A stretch of DNA of 64,000 bases. Source: Comamonas fluminis (GTDB lineage Bacteria > Pseudomonadota > Gammaproteobacteria > Burkholderiales > Burkholderiaceae_C). The notes under the pieces are model-generated. The model saw nothing but the letters and a program-made list of their open reading frames with translations, did not search any database and was not told the DNA's origin. This document shows positions 25,599-34,288 of the stretch, one piece after another. The stretch is taken from assembly GCF_019186805.1 (NCBI RefSeq), contig NZ_CP066783.1, positions 1,169,501 through 1,233,500 of the forward strand. Reading direction: 5' to 3'. Both the position numbers and the translations under genes were made by a program. Positions within the stretch are counted from its first letter, which is position 1. Each line of letters opens with the position of its first letter.

Positions 25599-26057
25599 AT
25601 GACTGCTGCACGTGTATCCATTCAGACCCAGGACTTTGATCTTTCCACCGAAATCGCCGCCTTGCGGGCGGGCGATGCCCGTGTGGGCGCGGTCTGCAGC
25701 TTTGTGGGCACAGTGCGCGATCGCAACGAAGGTGATGCGGTATCGAGCATGGAGCTGGAGCACTACCCCGGCATGACGGAAAAAAGCATCGAGGCCATCA
25801 TTGACCGGGCGGTAGAACGCTTTGGCATTTTTGGTGCACGCGTCATTCACCGCATCGGCATGATGCAGCCCATGGAGCAGATTGTGCTGGTGGCTGTGAC
25901 CAGTGCCCACCGTGGCAAATCGTTTGAGGCCTGCGAGTTCATCATGGACTACCTGAAGTCCGAAGCGCCATTCTGGAAAAAAGAGCAAACCGATAGCCGT
26001 GCACGCTGGGTGGATGCGCGGGTCAGCGATGAGCAGGCTTTAAATCGCTGGAAATAG
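25599..26057 (+). CDS. moaE: Molybdopterin synthase large subunit MoaE
   Basis: Catalytic subunit that, with MoaD, places the dithiolene sulfurs on precursor Z. From ATG 25599 the 152-residue protein has GAVCSFVGTVRDRNEGDAV, LEHYPGMTEKSIEAI, then RIGMMQPMEQIVLVAVTSAH, RGKSFEACEFIMDYLKSEAP and the catalytic FWKKEQ lysines. Earlier in-frame Met codons (25569, 25575) would give a nonconserved lead. Normally adjacent to moaD; here it is split from it by the 17.4-25.6 kb segment. The stop is followed after 3 bp by a MITE-like element. Confidence 0.96.
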   Translation: MTAARVSIQTQDFDLSTEIAALRAGDARVGAVCSFVGTVRDRNEGDAVSSMELEHYPGMTEKSIEAIIDRAVERFGIFGARVIHRIGMMQPMEQIVLVAVTSAHRGKSFEACEFIMDYLKSEAPFWKKEQTDSRARWVDARVSDEQALNRWK

Positions 26058-26060
26058 ACC

Positions 26061-26337
26061 AGGGTCTATTGAGAATTGAGCGGGGTCGCGAAGGGTTCTG
26101 GCCGCTTGCCAATCTAGGCGCGTGACGCCGTGCGGGTGCTCACCCGATGTATCCCCATAACGGGAGCGCAACGACGAGTGGCCAGCGGCCAGAGTCCTTC
26201 CCTTCGGGTTGCAGCGACAGGAGTCCGTCTGCGTTGTTGCATGCACTCGCAAGGCATGAGCATTGCTTCGGCCATGCGCCTAGCATCCAGCCTCCTGGCG
26301 CTGCAACGCGATCCCCGCCTAATTCTCAACAGACCCT
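26061..26337. mobile_element. 277-bp MITE-like element with terminal inverted repeats
   Basis: The ends are AGGGTCTATTGAGAATTGAG (26061-26080) continuing CGGGG, and CCCCG continuing CCTAATTCTCAACAGACCCT (26318-26337); about 22 of 25 end positions pair as an inverted repeat. Inside are two further inverted pairs: 26090-26111 with 26179-26200 (about 22 bp, imperfect, core TCTGGCCGCT), and GTTGCAGCG (26208-26216) with CGCTGCAAC (26299-26307, perfect). No credible coding frame is present. A deleted copy lies at 18968. No clear target duplication was found. It fills most of the 365-bp gap between moaE and the EamA gene. Confidence 0.8.
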
Positions 26338-26341
26338 AATG

Positions 26342-26427
26342 AATGCATAGCCGCCAGCACCTGTATTCATTGAGTTTCAGACGGTAAACCGACTGAAATC
26401 CAGTGAAGAAAAGCGGTGGATGCTATG
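26342..26427. repeat. Palindromic intergenic element with nested arms, second copy
   Basis: The outer arms GCATAGCCGCCAGC (26345-26358) and GCGGTGGATGCTATGC (26413-26428) and the inner arms TTTCAG and CTGAAA, with a GGTAAACC core, give the same nested design as 5886-5976. The right arm overlaps the stop codon of the EamA gene (26423-26425). It lies 5 bp beyond the MITE-like element. Confidence 0.7.
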
Positions 26428-27316
26428 CCTTTTGAAGTTTGCTGGGTTGCAGCCAGCGCGGCGGCCTGAAGACCAGCACATTGCCAGCCATTACCAGGGC
26501 CAGGCCCAGCAGCCCCGCAGCAGTCCACACATAGCCTTCGACCACTGCCGAGATATTGAGGGCCACGATGGGAAACAGCACTGTGGCGTAGGCGGCTTTT
26601 TCGGGTCCCAGCTTGCCCACCAGCGTGAGGTAAGCCGTAAACGCAATGACCGAGCCGGGAATGGCCAGATACAGCAGCGCACCGGTGTAGCGCAGGCTGG
26701 TATCAAAGCGCCAGGGCAGGCCTGCAATCAGCGCATAGGCCACCAGCAGCAGCGTGCCCGCCAGCATGCCCCAGGCATTGGTGTGCAGCGGTTTGTAGCC
26801 CAGCCCCTGCAGCGATGCGGAAAGCATATTGCCGCAGGAAAAGCACAGCGTGCCGCCCAGTGCCCACAGCAGCCCTCGCCAGCTGGCGTGATGGCCTTGC
26901 TGCAGTTCGGGCCAGAACAGAATGACCAGACCCGTCAGCCCCAGTGCGCTGCCCGCCATGACGTTCGGGGCCAGCTTGCGCCCATGGATGGCGCGTGCCA
27001 GAAAGGCGTTCCAGATGCTGGCGCTGGAGAAAACCACGGCCGCCAGCCCGCTGGTCAGAGTTTCGCTGGCGTGCATGAAGCACACAAAGTTCAGACTGAA
27101 TAGGCACAGCCCCTGGCCCAGCACACGCGGGATGGCAGCGCCGCGTGGGACACGCCACTGGCGGGAGAGTAGCAGCCAGGCAAATAAAACGATAGCAGCC
27201 AGTCCAAAGCGGTAGGCGATGGAAAGCTCAACAGGCACCAGACCCAGCTGCATCTTGAGCGCAATCCAGGTGGAGCCCCAGATCAGCACGACCAGGGCAT
27301 AGAGGGGAAGCATCAT
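26423..27316 (-). CDS. EamA/DMT-family membrane exporter
   Basis: About 297 residues with ten hydrophobic helices in two repeats, typical of drug/metabolite transporters. Examples are MMLPLYALVVLIWGSTWIAL at the start (the conserved WGSTW segment), LAAIVLFAWLLL, ALGLTGLVILFWP and, at the end, AAGLLGLALVMAGNVLVF. The start is set at Met 27316; the upstream in-frame extension to 27439 is polar and unlike the family. It is divergent from an AraC-type regulator 125 bp away, which may control it. The substrate is unknown (often amino acids, bases or drugs). Confidence 0.9.
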   Translation of the reverse strand: MMLPLYALVVLIWGSTWIALKMQLGLVPVELSIAYRFGLAAIVLFAWLLLSRQWRVPRGAAIPRVLGQGLCLFSLNFVCFMHASETLTSGLAAVVFSSASIWNAFLARAIHGRKLAPNVMAGSALGLTGLVILFWPELQQGHHASWRGLLWALGGTLCFSCGNMLSASLQGLGYKPLHTNAWGMLAGTLLLVAYALIAGLPWRFDTSLRYTGALLYLAIPGSVIAFTAYLTLVGKLGPEKAAYATVLFPIVALNISAVVEGYVWTAAGLLGLALVMAGNVLVFRPPRWLQPSKLQKA

Positions 27317-27441
27317 GGCAAATTCAATCAGGCAGAGAGTGTTTAAATCATGTGCGCTGAAGCCACTTGGGCATTGCATATTCCTGCGGTTTTGTGGCGC
27401 TGCAGCAAACCCGGCAGCAGGCCTGACGCCACAATGCATTC

Positions 27442-28365
27442 ATGCCTGCCCCAGCCAATGCCTTGACCGCGCCTGTCTCGCCGCACCTCAGCGATGTGCT
27501 GGCGCAGTCGCGGGCACAGTTGCGGCGCAAGGCGGGCCTGAGTCAGGAGCTGTCACTGGCAATCTGGGCCAATCAGAACGACGAGGTGCACTACCAGCAG
27601 CAAGGGCATCACACGCTGTCGGTCTATCTGGCGGGCGGCCATGGGTCGCAGTTGCGGGACAATGCGGCCGCCCGGGGTGAGGCTGGCCGGTTCTGTGTGT
27701 TTCCTGCGGGGCATGAATCCCGCTGGCTGGTGCGGGAGCCGGTGCAGTTTCTGCACCTTTATGTTTCGGATATCGCCTGGGCTGACCGTGTGGTGCGCCT
27801 GCTGGATGCCGAGCCCCGCAGCATCACACTGACACCGCACATCTATGCGCACAACCCGGTGTACGCACACTGGGCGCAGAAGCTGTGGCAGCTGGACTGG
27901 AGCTGCACCCACGAAGCCTGGCGGGCGGACTGGTTGAGCCAGTCTGTGCTGGACCAGCTGGTGTTGCAGTCGGCTGCGCCGCAGCAGCGCCAGAAGCTGG
28001 ACAAGCCGCTGGGAGGCCTTTCATCGTTGGTGCGGCGCCGGGTGCTGGACTATGTGGATGCCCATCTGCCAGACAGCAAAGCCCTGAGCCTGCCCGCGCT
28101 GGCGCAGGTCGCGGCCTTGTCGGAATATCACTTTGCCCGCATGTTCCACCAGAGCATGGGCTGCACCGTGCATGACTGGGTGATGCAGCGGCGCCTGCAA
28201 AGCGCACACCAGCGCTTGCTGGCCAGGGGGCGCAGGCCCGGGCTTGAGCAACTGGCCTTGGAGACGGGCTTTTCCAGTGCCAGTCACCTGCTGCGGTGCT
28301 TTCGCCGGCAATTTGGTCTGACGCCTGCGCAGCTGGCCCAGCGCTGGCGCGATGCTGCGGTTTGA
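27442..28365 (+). CDS. AraC-family transcriptional regulator
   Basis: A 307-residue regulator. The N-terminal effector domain (about 30-170) contains a cupin-like stretch LSVYLAGGHGSQLRDN and GRFCVFPAGHESRWLV. The C-terminal DNA-binding domain (about 205-300) has two helix-turn-helix units: SLPALAQVAALSEYHFARMF with HQSMGCTVHDWVMQRRLQSA, and LEQLALETGFSSASHLLRCF with RRQFGLTPAQ. The gene is divergent from the EamA exporter, the usual arrangement for a local regulator. The inducer is unknown. Confidence 0.92.
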   Translation: MPAPANALTAPVSPHLSDVLAQSRAQLRRKAGLSQELSLAIWANQNDEVHYQQQGHHTLSVYLAGGHGSQLRDNAAARGEAGRFCVFPAGHESRWLVREPVQFLHLYVSDIAWADRVVRLLDAEPRSITLTPHIYAHNPVYAHWAQKLWQLDWSCTHEAWRADWLSQSVLDQLVLQSAAPQQRQKLDKPLGGLSSLVRRRVLDYVDAHLPDSKALSLPALAQVAALSEYHFARMFHQSMGCTVHDWVMQRRLQSAHQRLLARGRRPGLEQLALETGFSSASHLLRCFRRQFGLTPAQLAQRWRDAAV

Positions 28366-28424
28366 TGTGCCTCAAAAAGCGAAGACGAAGGACAGGCGTT
28401 TGCTGATTTTTTGCGCAAGATGCT

Positions 28425-28452
28425 CTTGAAAATACCCGTACAGCTATCAGAT
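28425..28452 (+). promoter_or_regulatory. Weak sigma-32-like promoter candidate for clpB
   Basis: CTTGAAA (28425-28431) is an exact heat-shock -35 match about 60 bases before clpB. The -10 region at 13-base spacing (28445-28452) is a poor match to CCCCATnT, and it overlaps a fragment of the CAGCTATCA intergenic repeat. Kept as a low-confidence candidate because clpB belongs to this regulon in other proteobacteria. Confidence 0.3.
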
Positions 28453-28492
28453 AAATCGCAATGACTTTGATATGGAGCGAAAGCGACACACC

Positions 28493-31105
28493 ATGCGAAT
28501 TGACAAACTGACGACCAAATTCCAGGAAGCTCTGGCCGACGCGCAGTCTCTTGCGCTCGGTGCTGACCAATCCACCATTGACCCCCTGCACCTGCTGGTC
28601 GCCATGTTGCGCCAGCCCGATGGCCCCTCTGCGCTGCTGCAGCGTGCCAGCGGCAATGTGCAGCAACTGAAAAACCTGGCCGAGCAGGCCATGGCCGACC
28701 TGCCCCGCGTGCAGCAGCAGGGCGATGTACAGGTGGGCAGCGAGCTGGCCCGCCTGCTGCAGGCCACCGAAAAAGAAGCGCTCAACCGTGGCGACCAGTT
28801 CATTGCCAGCGAGCTGTTCTTGCTGGCGCTGGCGGATGCCGCAGGCTCGGCCACACGCGCCGGTGCCTTGCTCAAACAATGCGGCGTGAGCAAATCCAGT
28901 CTGGAAGCCGCTATCAATGCCGTACGTGGAGGACAGAAAGTGGACAGTGCAGAAGCCGAAGGCCAGCGCGAAGCGCTCAAGAAATACACGCTGGACCTGA
29001 CCGAGCGCGCCCGCATCGGCAAGCTCGACCCTGTGATTGGCCGCGACGACGAAATCCGCCGTGCCATTCAGGTGCTGCAGCGGCGCAGCAAGAACAACCC
29101 CGTGCTGATTGGCGAGCCCGGCGTGGGCAAGACCGCCATTGTGGAAGGTCTGGCCCAGCGCATCGTGGCCGGTGAAGTGCCCGAGAGCCTGCAGGGAAAG
29201 CGCGTGCTGTCGCTGGATATGGCGGGCCTGCTGGCCGGTGCCAAGTACCGTGGCGACTTTGAAGAGCGCCTGAAATCCGTGCTCAAGGAAATTGCGCAGG
29301 ATGAAGGTCGCATCATTTTGTTCATCGATGAAATTCACACCATGGTCGGCGCAGGCAAGGCCGATGGTGCGATGGACGCTGGCAATATGCTCAAGCCCGC
29401 GCTGGCGCGTGGCGAGTTGCACTGCGTGGGTGCCACCACGCTGGATGAATACCGCAAGTACATCGAAAAAGATGCTGCGCTGGAGCGCCGTTTCCAGAAG
29501 GTGATCGTGGACGAGCCTTCGGTGGAAGACACCATCGCCATCCTGCGTGGCCTGCAAGTGAAGTATGAGGCGCACCACAACGTCGATATTACGGACCCTG
29601 CTATCGTTGCTGCAGCAGAGCTGTCGCACCGCTACATCACAGATCGCTTCCTGCCCGACAAGGCCATTGACCTGATTGACGAGGCTGCGGCCAAGATCAA
29701 GATCGAGATGGACTCCAAGCCCGAGGTGATGGACAAGCTCGAGCGCCGCATGATTCAGCTCAAGATCGAGCGCGAAGCCATGAAGCGTGAAAAGGACGAG
29801 GCCTCGCAAAAGCGTCTGTCGCTGATTGAGGAAGAACTCGAAAGCCTGGAGCGCGAGTACGCCGATCTGGAAGAAATCTGGAAGGCCGAGAAGGCCAGCG
29901 CTCAGGGCTCCGAGCAAATCCGCAAGGAAGTGGACCAGCTGCGCATTCAGATCGAAGAGTTCAAGCGCAAGGGCGACTTCAACAAGGTGGCCGAGCTGCA
30001 ATACGGCAAGCTGCCTGCGCTGGAAAAGCAGTTGCACGAAGCCCAGGTCAAGGAAGAGGGCCAGGACGGCGTGGCCACCAACAAGCTGCTGCGTACCCAG
30101 GTGGGCGCAGAGGAAATTGCCGAAGTCGTCAGCCGCGCGACGGGTATTCCCGTGGCCAAGATGATGCAGGGCGAAAAAGACAAGCTGCTGCACATGGAGG
30201 ACAAATTGCACGAGCGTGTGGTGGGCCAGGAAGAGGCCATCAGCGCCGTGGCCAATGCCATTCGCCGTTCGCGCTCGGGTCTGTCCGACCCGAACCGTCC
30301 TACAGGCTCCTTCCTGTTCCTGGGCCCCACGGGCGTGGGCAAGACAGAGCTGTGCAAGGCGCTGGCAGGTTTCCTGTTCGACAGCGAAGACCACCTGGTG
30401 CGCATTGACATGAGTGAGTTCATGGAAAAGCACTCTGTGGCACGCTTGATTGGTGCGCCTCCCGGCTATGTGGGTTACGAAGAGGGCGGCTACCTGACGG
30501 AAGCCGTGCGTCGCAAACCCTATAGCGTGCTGCTGCTCGATGAGGTGGAAAAAGCCCACCCCGATGTGTTCAATGTGTTGCTGCAGGTGCTCGACGATGG
30601 CCGCCTGACCGATGGACAGGGCCGTACGGTGGACTTCAAGAACACCGTGATTGTCATGACCAGCAACATTGGTTCACATTTGATTCAAGCCATGGTGGGC
30701 GAGGATGCTGATGATGTGAAGGAAGCCGTCTGGGGGGAACTTAAAAACCATTTCAGACCCGAATTCCTGAACCGTATCGATGAAACCGTGGTCTTCCATG
30801 CACTGGACGCCAAGAACATCGAGGCGATTGCCAGAATTCAGCTGAAGCTGCTGGAAAGCCGTCTGCAGAAGATGGAGCTGAACATGCAGGTGTCCGAACA
30901 GGCTCTGGCCGAGTTGGCCAAGGTTGGTTTCGACCCCGTGTTTGGTGCCCGTCCACTCAAGCGGGCCATTCAGCAGCGTATTGAAAACCCGCTGTCCAAG
31001 TTGTTGCTTGAGGGAAAGTTCCCACCAAAGAGTACGATTGCAGTGACAGTGGACCCGGTCAATGAGCCGGGGGTGTTCCGGTTCGAGTCTGGGGCGGTAG
31101 CCTGA
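28493..31105 (+). CDS. clpB: ATP-dependent disaggregase ClpB (Hsp100)
   Basis: Hexameric AAA+ machine that extracts proteins from aggregates with DnaK help. From ATG 28493 the 870-residue protein begins [20 protein letters not shown], the usual ClpB N-domain. Walker A motifs GEPGVGKTA (near 207) and GPTGVGKTE (near 610) mark two ATPase domains. A long charged coiled coil between them (about 405-525) is the ClpB-specific middle domain. The [19 protein letters not shown] pore-loop region and the C-terminal [13 protein letters not shown] are present. The N-domain is included in this start; a shorter internal start is not judged. Confidence 0.98.
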   Translation: MRIDKLTTKFQEALADAQSLALGADQSTIDPLHLLVAMLRQPDGPSALLQRASGNVQQLKNLAEQAMADLPRVQQQGDVQVGSELARLLQATEKEALNRGDQFIASELFLLALADAAGSATRAGALLKQCGVSKSSLEAAINAVRGGQKVDSAEAEGQREALKKYTLDLTERARIGKLDPVIGRDDEIRRAIQVLQRRSKNNPVLIGEPGVGKTAIVEGLAQRIVAGEVPESLQGKRVLSLDMAGLLAGAKYRGDFEERLKSVLKEIAQDEGRIILFIDEIHTMVGAGKADGAMDAGNMLKPALARGELHCVGATTLDEYRKYIEKDAALERRFQKVIVDEPSVEDTIAILRGLQVKYEAHHNVDITDPAIVAAAELSHRYITDRFLPDKAIDLIDEAAAKIKIEMDSKPEVMDKLERRMIQLKIEREAMKREKDEASQKRLSLIEEELESLEREYADLEEIWKAEKASAQGSEQIRKEVDQLRIQIEEFKRKGDFNKVAELQYGKLPALEKQLHEAQVKEEGQDGVATNKLLRTQVGAEEIAEVVSRATGIPVAKMMQGEKDKLLHMEDKLHERVVGQEEAISAVANAIRRSRSGLSDPNRPTGSFLFLGPTGVGKTELCKALAGFLFDSEDHLVRIDMSEFMEKHSVARLIGAPPGYVGYEEGGYLTEAVRRKPYSVLLLDEVEKAHPDVFNVLLQVLDDGRLTDGQGRTVDFKNTVIVMTSNIGSHLIQAMVGEDADDVKEAVWGELKNHFRPEFLNRIDETVVFHALDAKNIEAIARIQLKLLESRLQKMELNMQVSEQALAELAKVGFDPVFGARPLKRAIQQRIENPLSKLLLEGKFPPKSTIAVTVDPVNEPGVFRFESGAVA

Positions 31106-31130
31106 GGCCGAACGATAGAAAGGTATTGCT

Positions 31131-31487
31131 TTGAACGATTTCGCCACCACCGCAACCCGTTGGGCCGTCCGCATCATGCTGATGCTGGTGGGCCTGGTGT
31201 TCTTCCTGTGCCTGCTGGCAGTGGCTGCCTTGATTGCGGCTGCCTGGGGTGTGCGTGCACTGTGGGCCAAGCTCACAGGCCAGCCCGTGGTGCCCATGAG
31301 CTTTGGCTCCATGAGCCCGTTTGCCGGCTGGCAGACCGTGTACCGCTCGGGTGCAGAGTGGATGGCGCAATCGTCGGGCGATGCCGATGTCAAAAAAGAT
31401 CAGCGTGAAGCCCGCTCGCGTCGTGGCGTGCTGCCCGGTAACGGTGAGGTGACCGATGTGCAGCCGCGTGAGGTGCATGAGTCCTGA
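31131..31487 (+). CDS. Small unrecognised membrane protein downstream of clpB
   Basis: 118 residues starting at TTG 31131 (MNDFATTATRWAVRIMLMLV), with AAAGG 9-13 bases upstream. One long hydrophobic segment (about 13-40, rich in Leu, Val and Ala, ending ALWAKL) is followed by a polar tail with GWQTVYRSGAEWMAQSSGD and a basic/acidic C-terminus. Not recognised as a named family. It is 25 bp after clpB and ahead of a terminator, so it is probably co-transcribed with clpB. A GTG or later ATG start cannot be ruled out. Confidence 0.75.
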   Translation: MNDFATTATRWAVRIMLMLVGLVFFLCLLAVAALIAAAWGVRALWAKLTGQPVVPMSFGSMSPFAGWQTVYRSGAEWMAQSSGDADVKKDQREARSRRGVLPGNGEVTDVQPREVHES

Positions 31488-31514
31488 TCGACGGCTGAGC
31501 TGACTCTCGCCCGC

Positions 31515-31551
31515 AAAGAGCCTGCACTTGTATGTGTCAGGCTCTTTTTTT
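31515..31551 (+). terminator. Rho-independent terminator of the clpB unit
   Basis: AAAGAGCCTG (31515-31524) and CAGGCTCTTTTTTT (31538-31551) form a stem with a 13-base loop and a T-run. Confidence 0.9.
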
Positions 31552-31611
31552 ACGCTGTGTTTACTTCAACGCCATTGCGGCAGAGGTGAATTCCAATTCT
31601 TCGAGGGCACA

Positions 31612-31974
31612 ATGGCTAAAAAGACACCCGAACAGAAGGCCGCAGAAGAGCGCCGATACATTGCAGCCTGTGGCGCGGCCAATGCGCAGGAGCTGGAGCC
31701 GTTTCTGACCGATCCGAATCAGGCCATTCGCGCAACAGCGGCGATGAACCCTGATGCGGATGCCGCAATTCTGGACCGCTTTGCCGATGACAGATTCTGG
31801 GGCGTGCGTATCGAAGTCATTCGCAATGCCAATGTGAGTGAAGCCACGCTGCGGCGCCTGCTGGAGCCGCGGCTGCCCAGGCGCGGCGTGGTGCACCATG
31901 CGGCGCGAGAGAAGCTGGAGGAGCGCGGCATTGTGTTTGGTGCAGACGGCATGCCACTGGACGCTGCGCCTTGA
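31612..31974 (+). CDS. Small protein with leucine-rich-variant/HEAT-like repeats
   Basis: 120 residues from ATG 31612 (GAGGG 5-9 bases upstream). After a charged lead (KKTPEQKAAEERRYIAACGA) there are tandem helical units: LEPFLTDPNQAIRATAAMNP, DAAILDRFADDRFWGVRIEV and IRNANVSEATLRRLLEPRL. These resemble leucine-rich-variant or HEAT-type repeats (a pair of helices with NP/DP turn). No signal peptide. Such proteins usually bind other proteins; the partner is unknown. The stop lies 56 bp before the aldehyde dehydrogenase start. Confidence 0.75.
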   Translation: MAKKTPEQKAAEERRYIAACGAANAQELEPFLTDPNQAIRATAAMNPDADAAILDRFADDRFWGVRIEVIRNANVSEATLRRLLEPRLPRRGVVHHAAREKLEERGIVFGADGMPLDAAP

Positions 31975-32030
31975 AGACTGGGCCGGGTGAGATTGAAAAC
32001 AAGACGTGAACTGAGGGTTTGAAAACAGGC

Positions 32031-33470
32031 ATGAACTACATGGACTTGCACCGCATTTTTGACTTGCAATACCAAGCCAGCCGCGCGCAGGTTGATGTGC
32101 CCGTGCTGGTGCGCCGCGAGCGTCTGCTGCGTCTGCAAAAGATGCTGGACGAAAACGCCGAATCGCTGTGTCAGGCAGTGCAGCAGGACTTTGGCGTGCG
32201 TTCCGAGCGCTGGACCGACATGCTGGACCTGATGCTGGTGCGAAACATGCTCAAGCACACGCTCAGGCATCTGGGGCAATGGTCCAGGCGCCAGCGCGTG
32301 CGCACGCCGCTGATGCTGCAGCCGGGCAAGGCCTGGGTAGAGCGCCAGCCGCTGGGGGTGATCGGGGTGATATCGCCCTGGAACTACCCGATTCAGCTGT
32401 CTCTGGCCCCTGTCATTACCGCTCTGGCTGCGGGCAACCGCGTCATGCTCAAGCCAAGCGAGCTGACGCCGCATACCTCGGCCAAGCTGGCGGAGTTGGT
32501 GGATCAGTTCTTTGCACCTGAAGAGTTTTGCGTGATTGAAGGCGATGTGGGCGTGGCCACGCAGTTTTCGGGGCTGCAGTTCGATCATCTGCTGTTCACT
32601 GGCTCCACGGCGGTTGGCCGGCGTGTGGCCCAGGCTGCCGCGGCGCACCTGACTCCCACCACGCTGGAACTGGGCGGGAAGTCGCCCTGCATCATTGCGC
32701 AGGACTGCGATATCGAGGCCGTGGCGCTGAAAGTGGCCTATGGCAAGTTGGTCAATGCGGGCCAGACCTGCATCGCGCCAGACTATGTGCTGCTGCCACG
32801 CGGCATGGAGCAGGCCTTTGCTGAGGCCTTCAAGGCAGCGGTGCAAAAGCTCTACCCGCGCATATCTGGCAACCCTGACTACACCGCCATCATCAGCAAG
32901 CGGCATCTGGCCCGGCTCAAGCAGATGCTGCGCCAGGCGCAAAGCCTGGGCGCACAGGTGCACTGGATGCATGAGGCCGCAGCCCCGGCAGCCGAGGGCG
33001 ACAGCACCGCATGGGGTGAGGCGGTAGAGCGTCAACTGGCGCCTGCGCTGGTCTTTGGTACCACGGGCGAGATGCAGTTGATGCAGGAGGAAATCTTTGG
33101 CCCCATCCTGCCTGTGATCTCGTACGAGCGCATTGAAGACGTCATCAACGCCATCAACGCCAGCCCACGCCCGCTGGCGCTGTACTGGTTTGGCAATGAT
33201 GAGGCCGAGCGTGATGCCGTGCTGACGCGTACCGTCAGCGGTGGTGTGTGCGTGAACGACACCTTGCTGCATGTGGCCCACGACAATCTGCCGTTTGGCG
33301 GCGTGGGCGACAGCGGCTGGGGCGCCTATCACTCAGAGCAGGGCTTTTTGCGCTTTGTGCACCAGAAGGCGGTCTTTGTGCAGTCTCGCTGGGCGGCGAC
33401 TTCGTTGCTGTACCCGCCATTCGGTGAAAAGTTTGACCGGGTGATGGGCTTTATGCGTCGCTGGTTCTGA
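32031..33470 (+). CDS. Coniferyl-aldehyde-dehydrogenase-type NAD(P)+ aldehyde dehydrogenase
   Basis: About 479 residues. The ALDH fold is clear: GVIGVISPWNYPIQLSLAPV, VMLKPSELTPHTSAKLAELV, LLFTGSTAVGRRVAQAAAAH, the catalytic glutamate in TLELGGKSPCI (near 212), the catalytic cysteine in VNAGQTCIAPDYVL (near 247) and EEIFGPILPVISY. The sequence is of the class named coniferyl aldehyde dehydrogenase (CalB), which also includes fatty and aromatic aldehyde oxidisers; the real substrate is not determined. ATG 32031 is used; ATG 32040 and TTG 32019 are in frame. No aromatic-degradation cluster adjoins it. Confidence 0.9.
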   Translation: MNYMDLHRIFDLQYQASRAQVDVPVLVRRERLLRLQKMLDENAESLCQAVQQDFGVRSERWTDMLDLMLVRNMLKHTLRHLGQWSRRQRVRTPLMLQPGKAWVERQPLGVIGVISPWNYPIQLSLAPVITALAAGNRVMLKPSELTPHTSAKLAELVDQFFAPEEFCVIEGDVGVATQFSGLQFDHLLFTGSTAVGRRVAQAAAAHLTPTTLELGGKSPCIIAQDCDIEAVALKVAYGKLVNAGQTCIAPDYVLLPRGMEQAFAEAFKAAVQKLYPRISGNPDYTAIISKRHLARLKQMLRQAQSLGAQVHWMHEAAAPAAEGDSTAWGEAVERQLAPALVFGTTGEMQLMQEEIFGPILPVISYERIEDVINAINASPRPLALYWFGNDEAERDAVLTRTVSGGVCVNDTLLHVAHDNLPFGGVGDSGWGAYHSEQGFLRFVHQKAVFVQSRWAATSLLYPPFGEKFDRVMGFMRRWF

Positions 33471-33738
33471 AGGCCAGCGAGAGCCATGAATGGCTTTATC
33501 GTCAGTTGAGACGATTTTCGCGCAATACGTTTGGTATCAAATAATGCGCAAACCCAAGATCAATGCGGGCTTTCTGCTCTAGTTTGGAGAGCGCATAGCA
33601 CATAGCTTGCCATAGGGCAAGAAATAGCGAACAGCCGTAGTTGAGCACATGGCTAACAAGTGTGCCGCGTGCTAAATCTTTGAATACGTAGACAATTACG
33701 CCCTTTCTATTCTTACATGTTTCTGCTCCGGTTTTTCC

Positions 33739-34263
33739 ATGTCTAGTATCCAGGTCCGTCCCGCTACTCTTCGCGATGCAAAAGCGATTGCCCAGATCCA
33801 TACTGCTTCCGCACTGGAGGCTTATCGAGGTCTGGTTCCCGATGATCAACTGAAGGCCATGTCCTCGGTTGAAAAGCGTCAGGCTTACTGGCGCGAAGCT
33901 ATTGAATACTGTGAGCCTCAGGTTCAGGTCGCCATTGATGGCGACAAGATCGTGGGCTTTGTCGGCTTTGACCGTTCGCGTGACGAAAAGTCCCGTCAGA
34001 CCACTGGCGAGATTTGGGCTATCTACGCAGCTCCTTCTCACTGGAGCCAAGGCGTTGGCGTTGCCCTGTGGGACGCTGCCCGCGACGGTCTGCTGGAAGA
34101 AGGCTGCACCAATGTGACAGCCTGGATTCCACTGCGCAACGAGCGCGCTCTGCGTTTCCATGAAATGGCAGGCTTCAAGCGTGAAATGTCCACGGCCAAG
34201 ACGGCTGTGATTGGCAGCATCAAGATTGAAGAAGTGCGCGTCAAGCGCCCACTGAACGGCTGA
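33739..34263 (+). CDS. GNAT-family N-acetyltransferase
   Basis: 174 residues. The N-terminal SSIQVRPATLRDAKAIAQIH and the acetyl-CoA motif region AIYAAPSHWSQGVGVALWDA (motif A, the Q/R-x-x-G-x-A type, near 100) mark the GNAT fold. NVTAWIPLRNERALRFHEMA, then GFKRE, is the usual motif B. Acceptor unknown. It lies 268 bp after the aldehyde dehydrogenase; that gap is A+T-richer than its surroundings and is discussed separately. The methyltransferase gene begins 25 bp after its stop. Confidence 0.92.
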   Translation: MSSIQVRPATLRDAKAIAQIHTASALEAYRGLVPDDQLKAMSSVEKRQAYWREAIEYCEPQVQVAIDGDKIVGFVGFDRSRDEKSRQTTGEIWAIYAAPSHWSQGVGVALWDAARDGLLEEGCTNVTAWIPLRNERALRFHEMAGFKREMSTAKTAVIGSIKIEEVRVKRPLNG

Positions 34264-34288
34264 TTGCCGTTGCTTTGAAAGACAGGCC

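Noticed and set aside
26130..26350. Short open frames within the MITE-like element
   Set aside because: They overlap in several frames, have no ribosome sites and follow from the inverted repeats.
27824..30559. Very long open frame (911 codons) antisense to clpB
   Set aside because: It mirrors clpB codons in a G+C-rich gene; the translation is His/Gln/Leu/Ala-rich without domain character, and clpB is certain.
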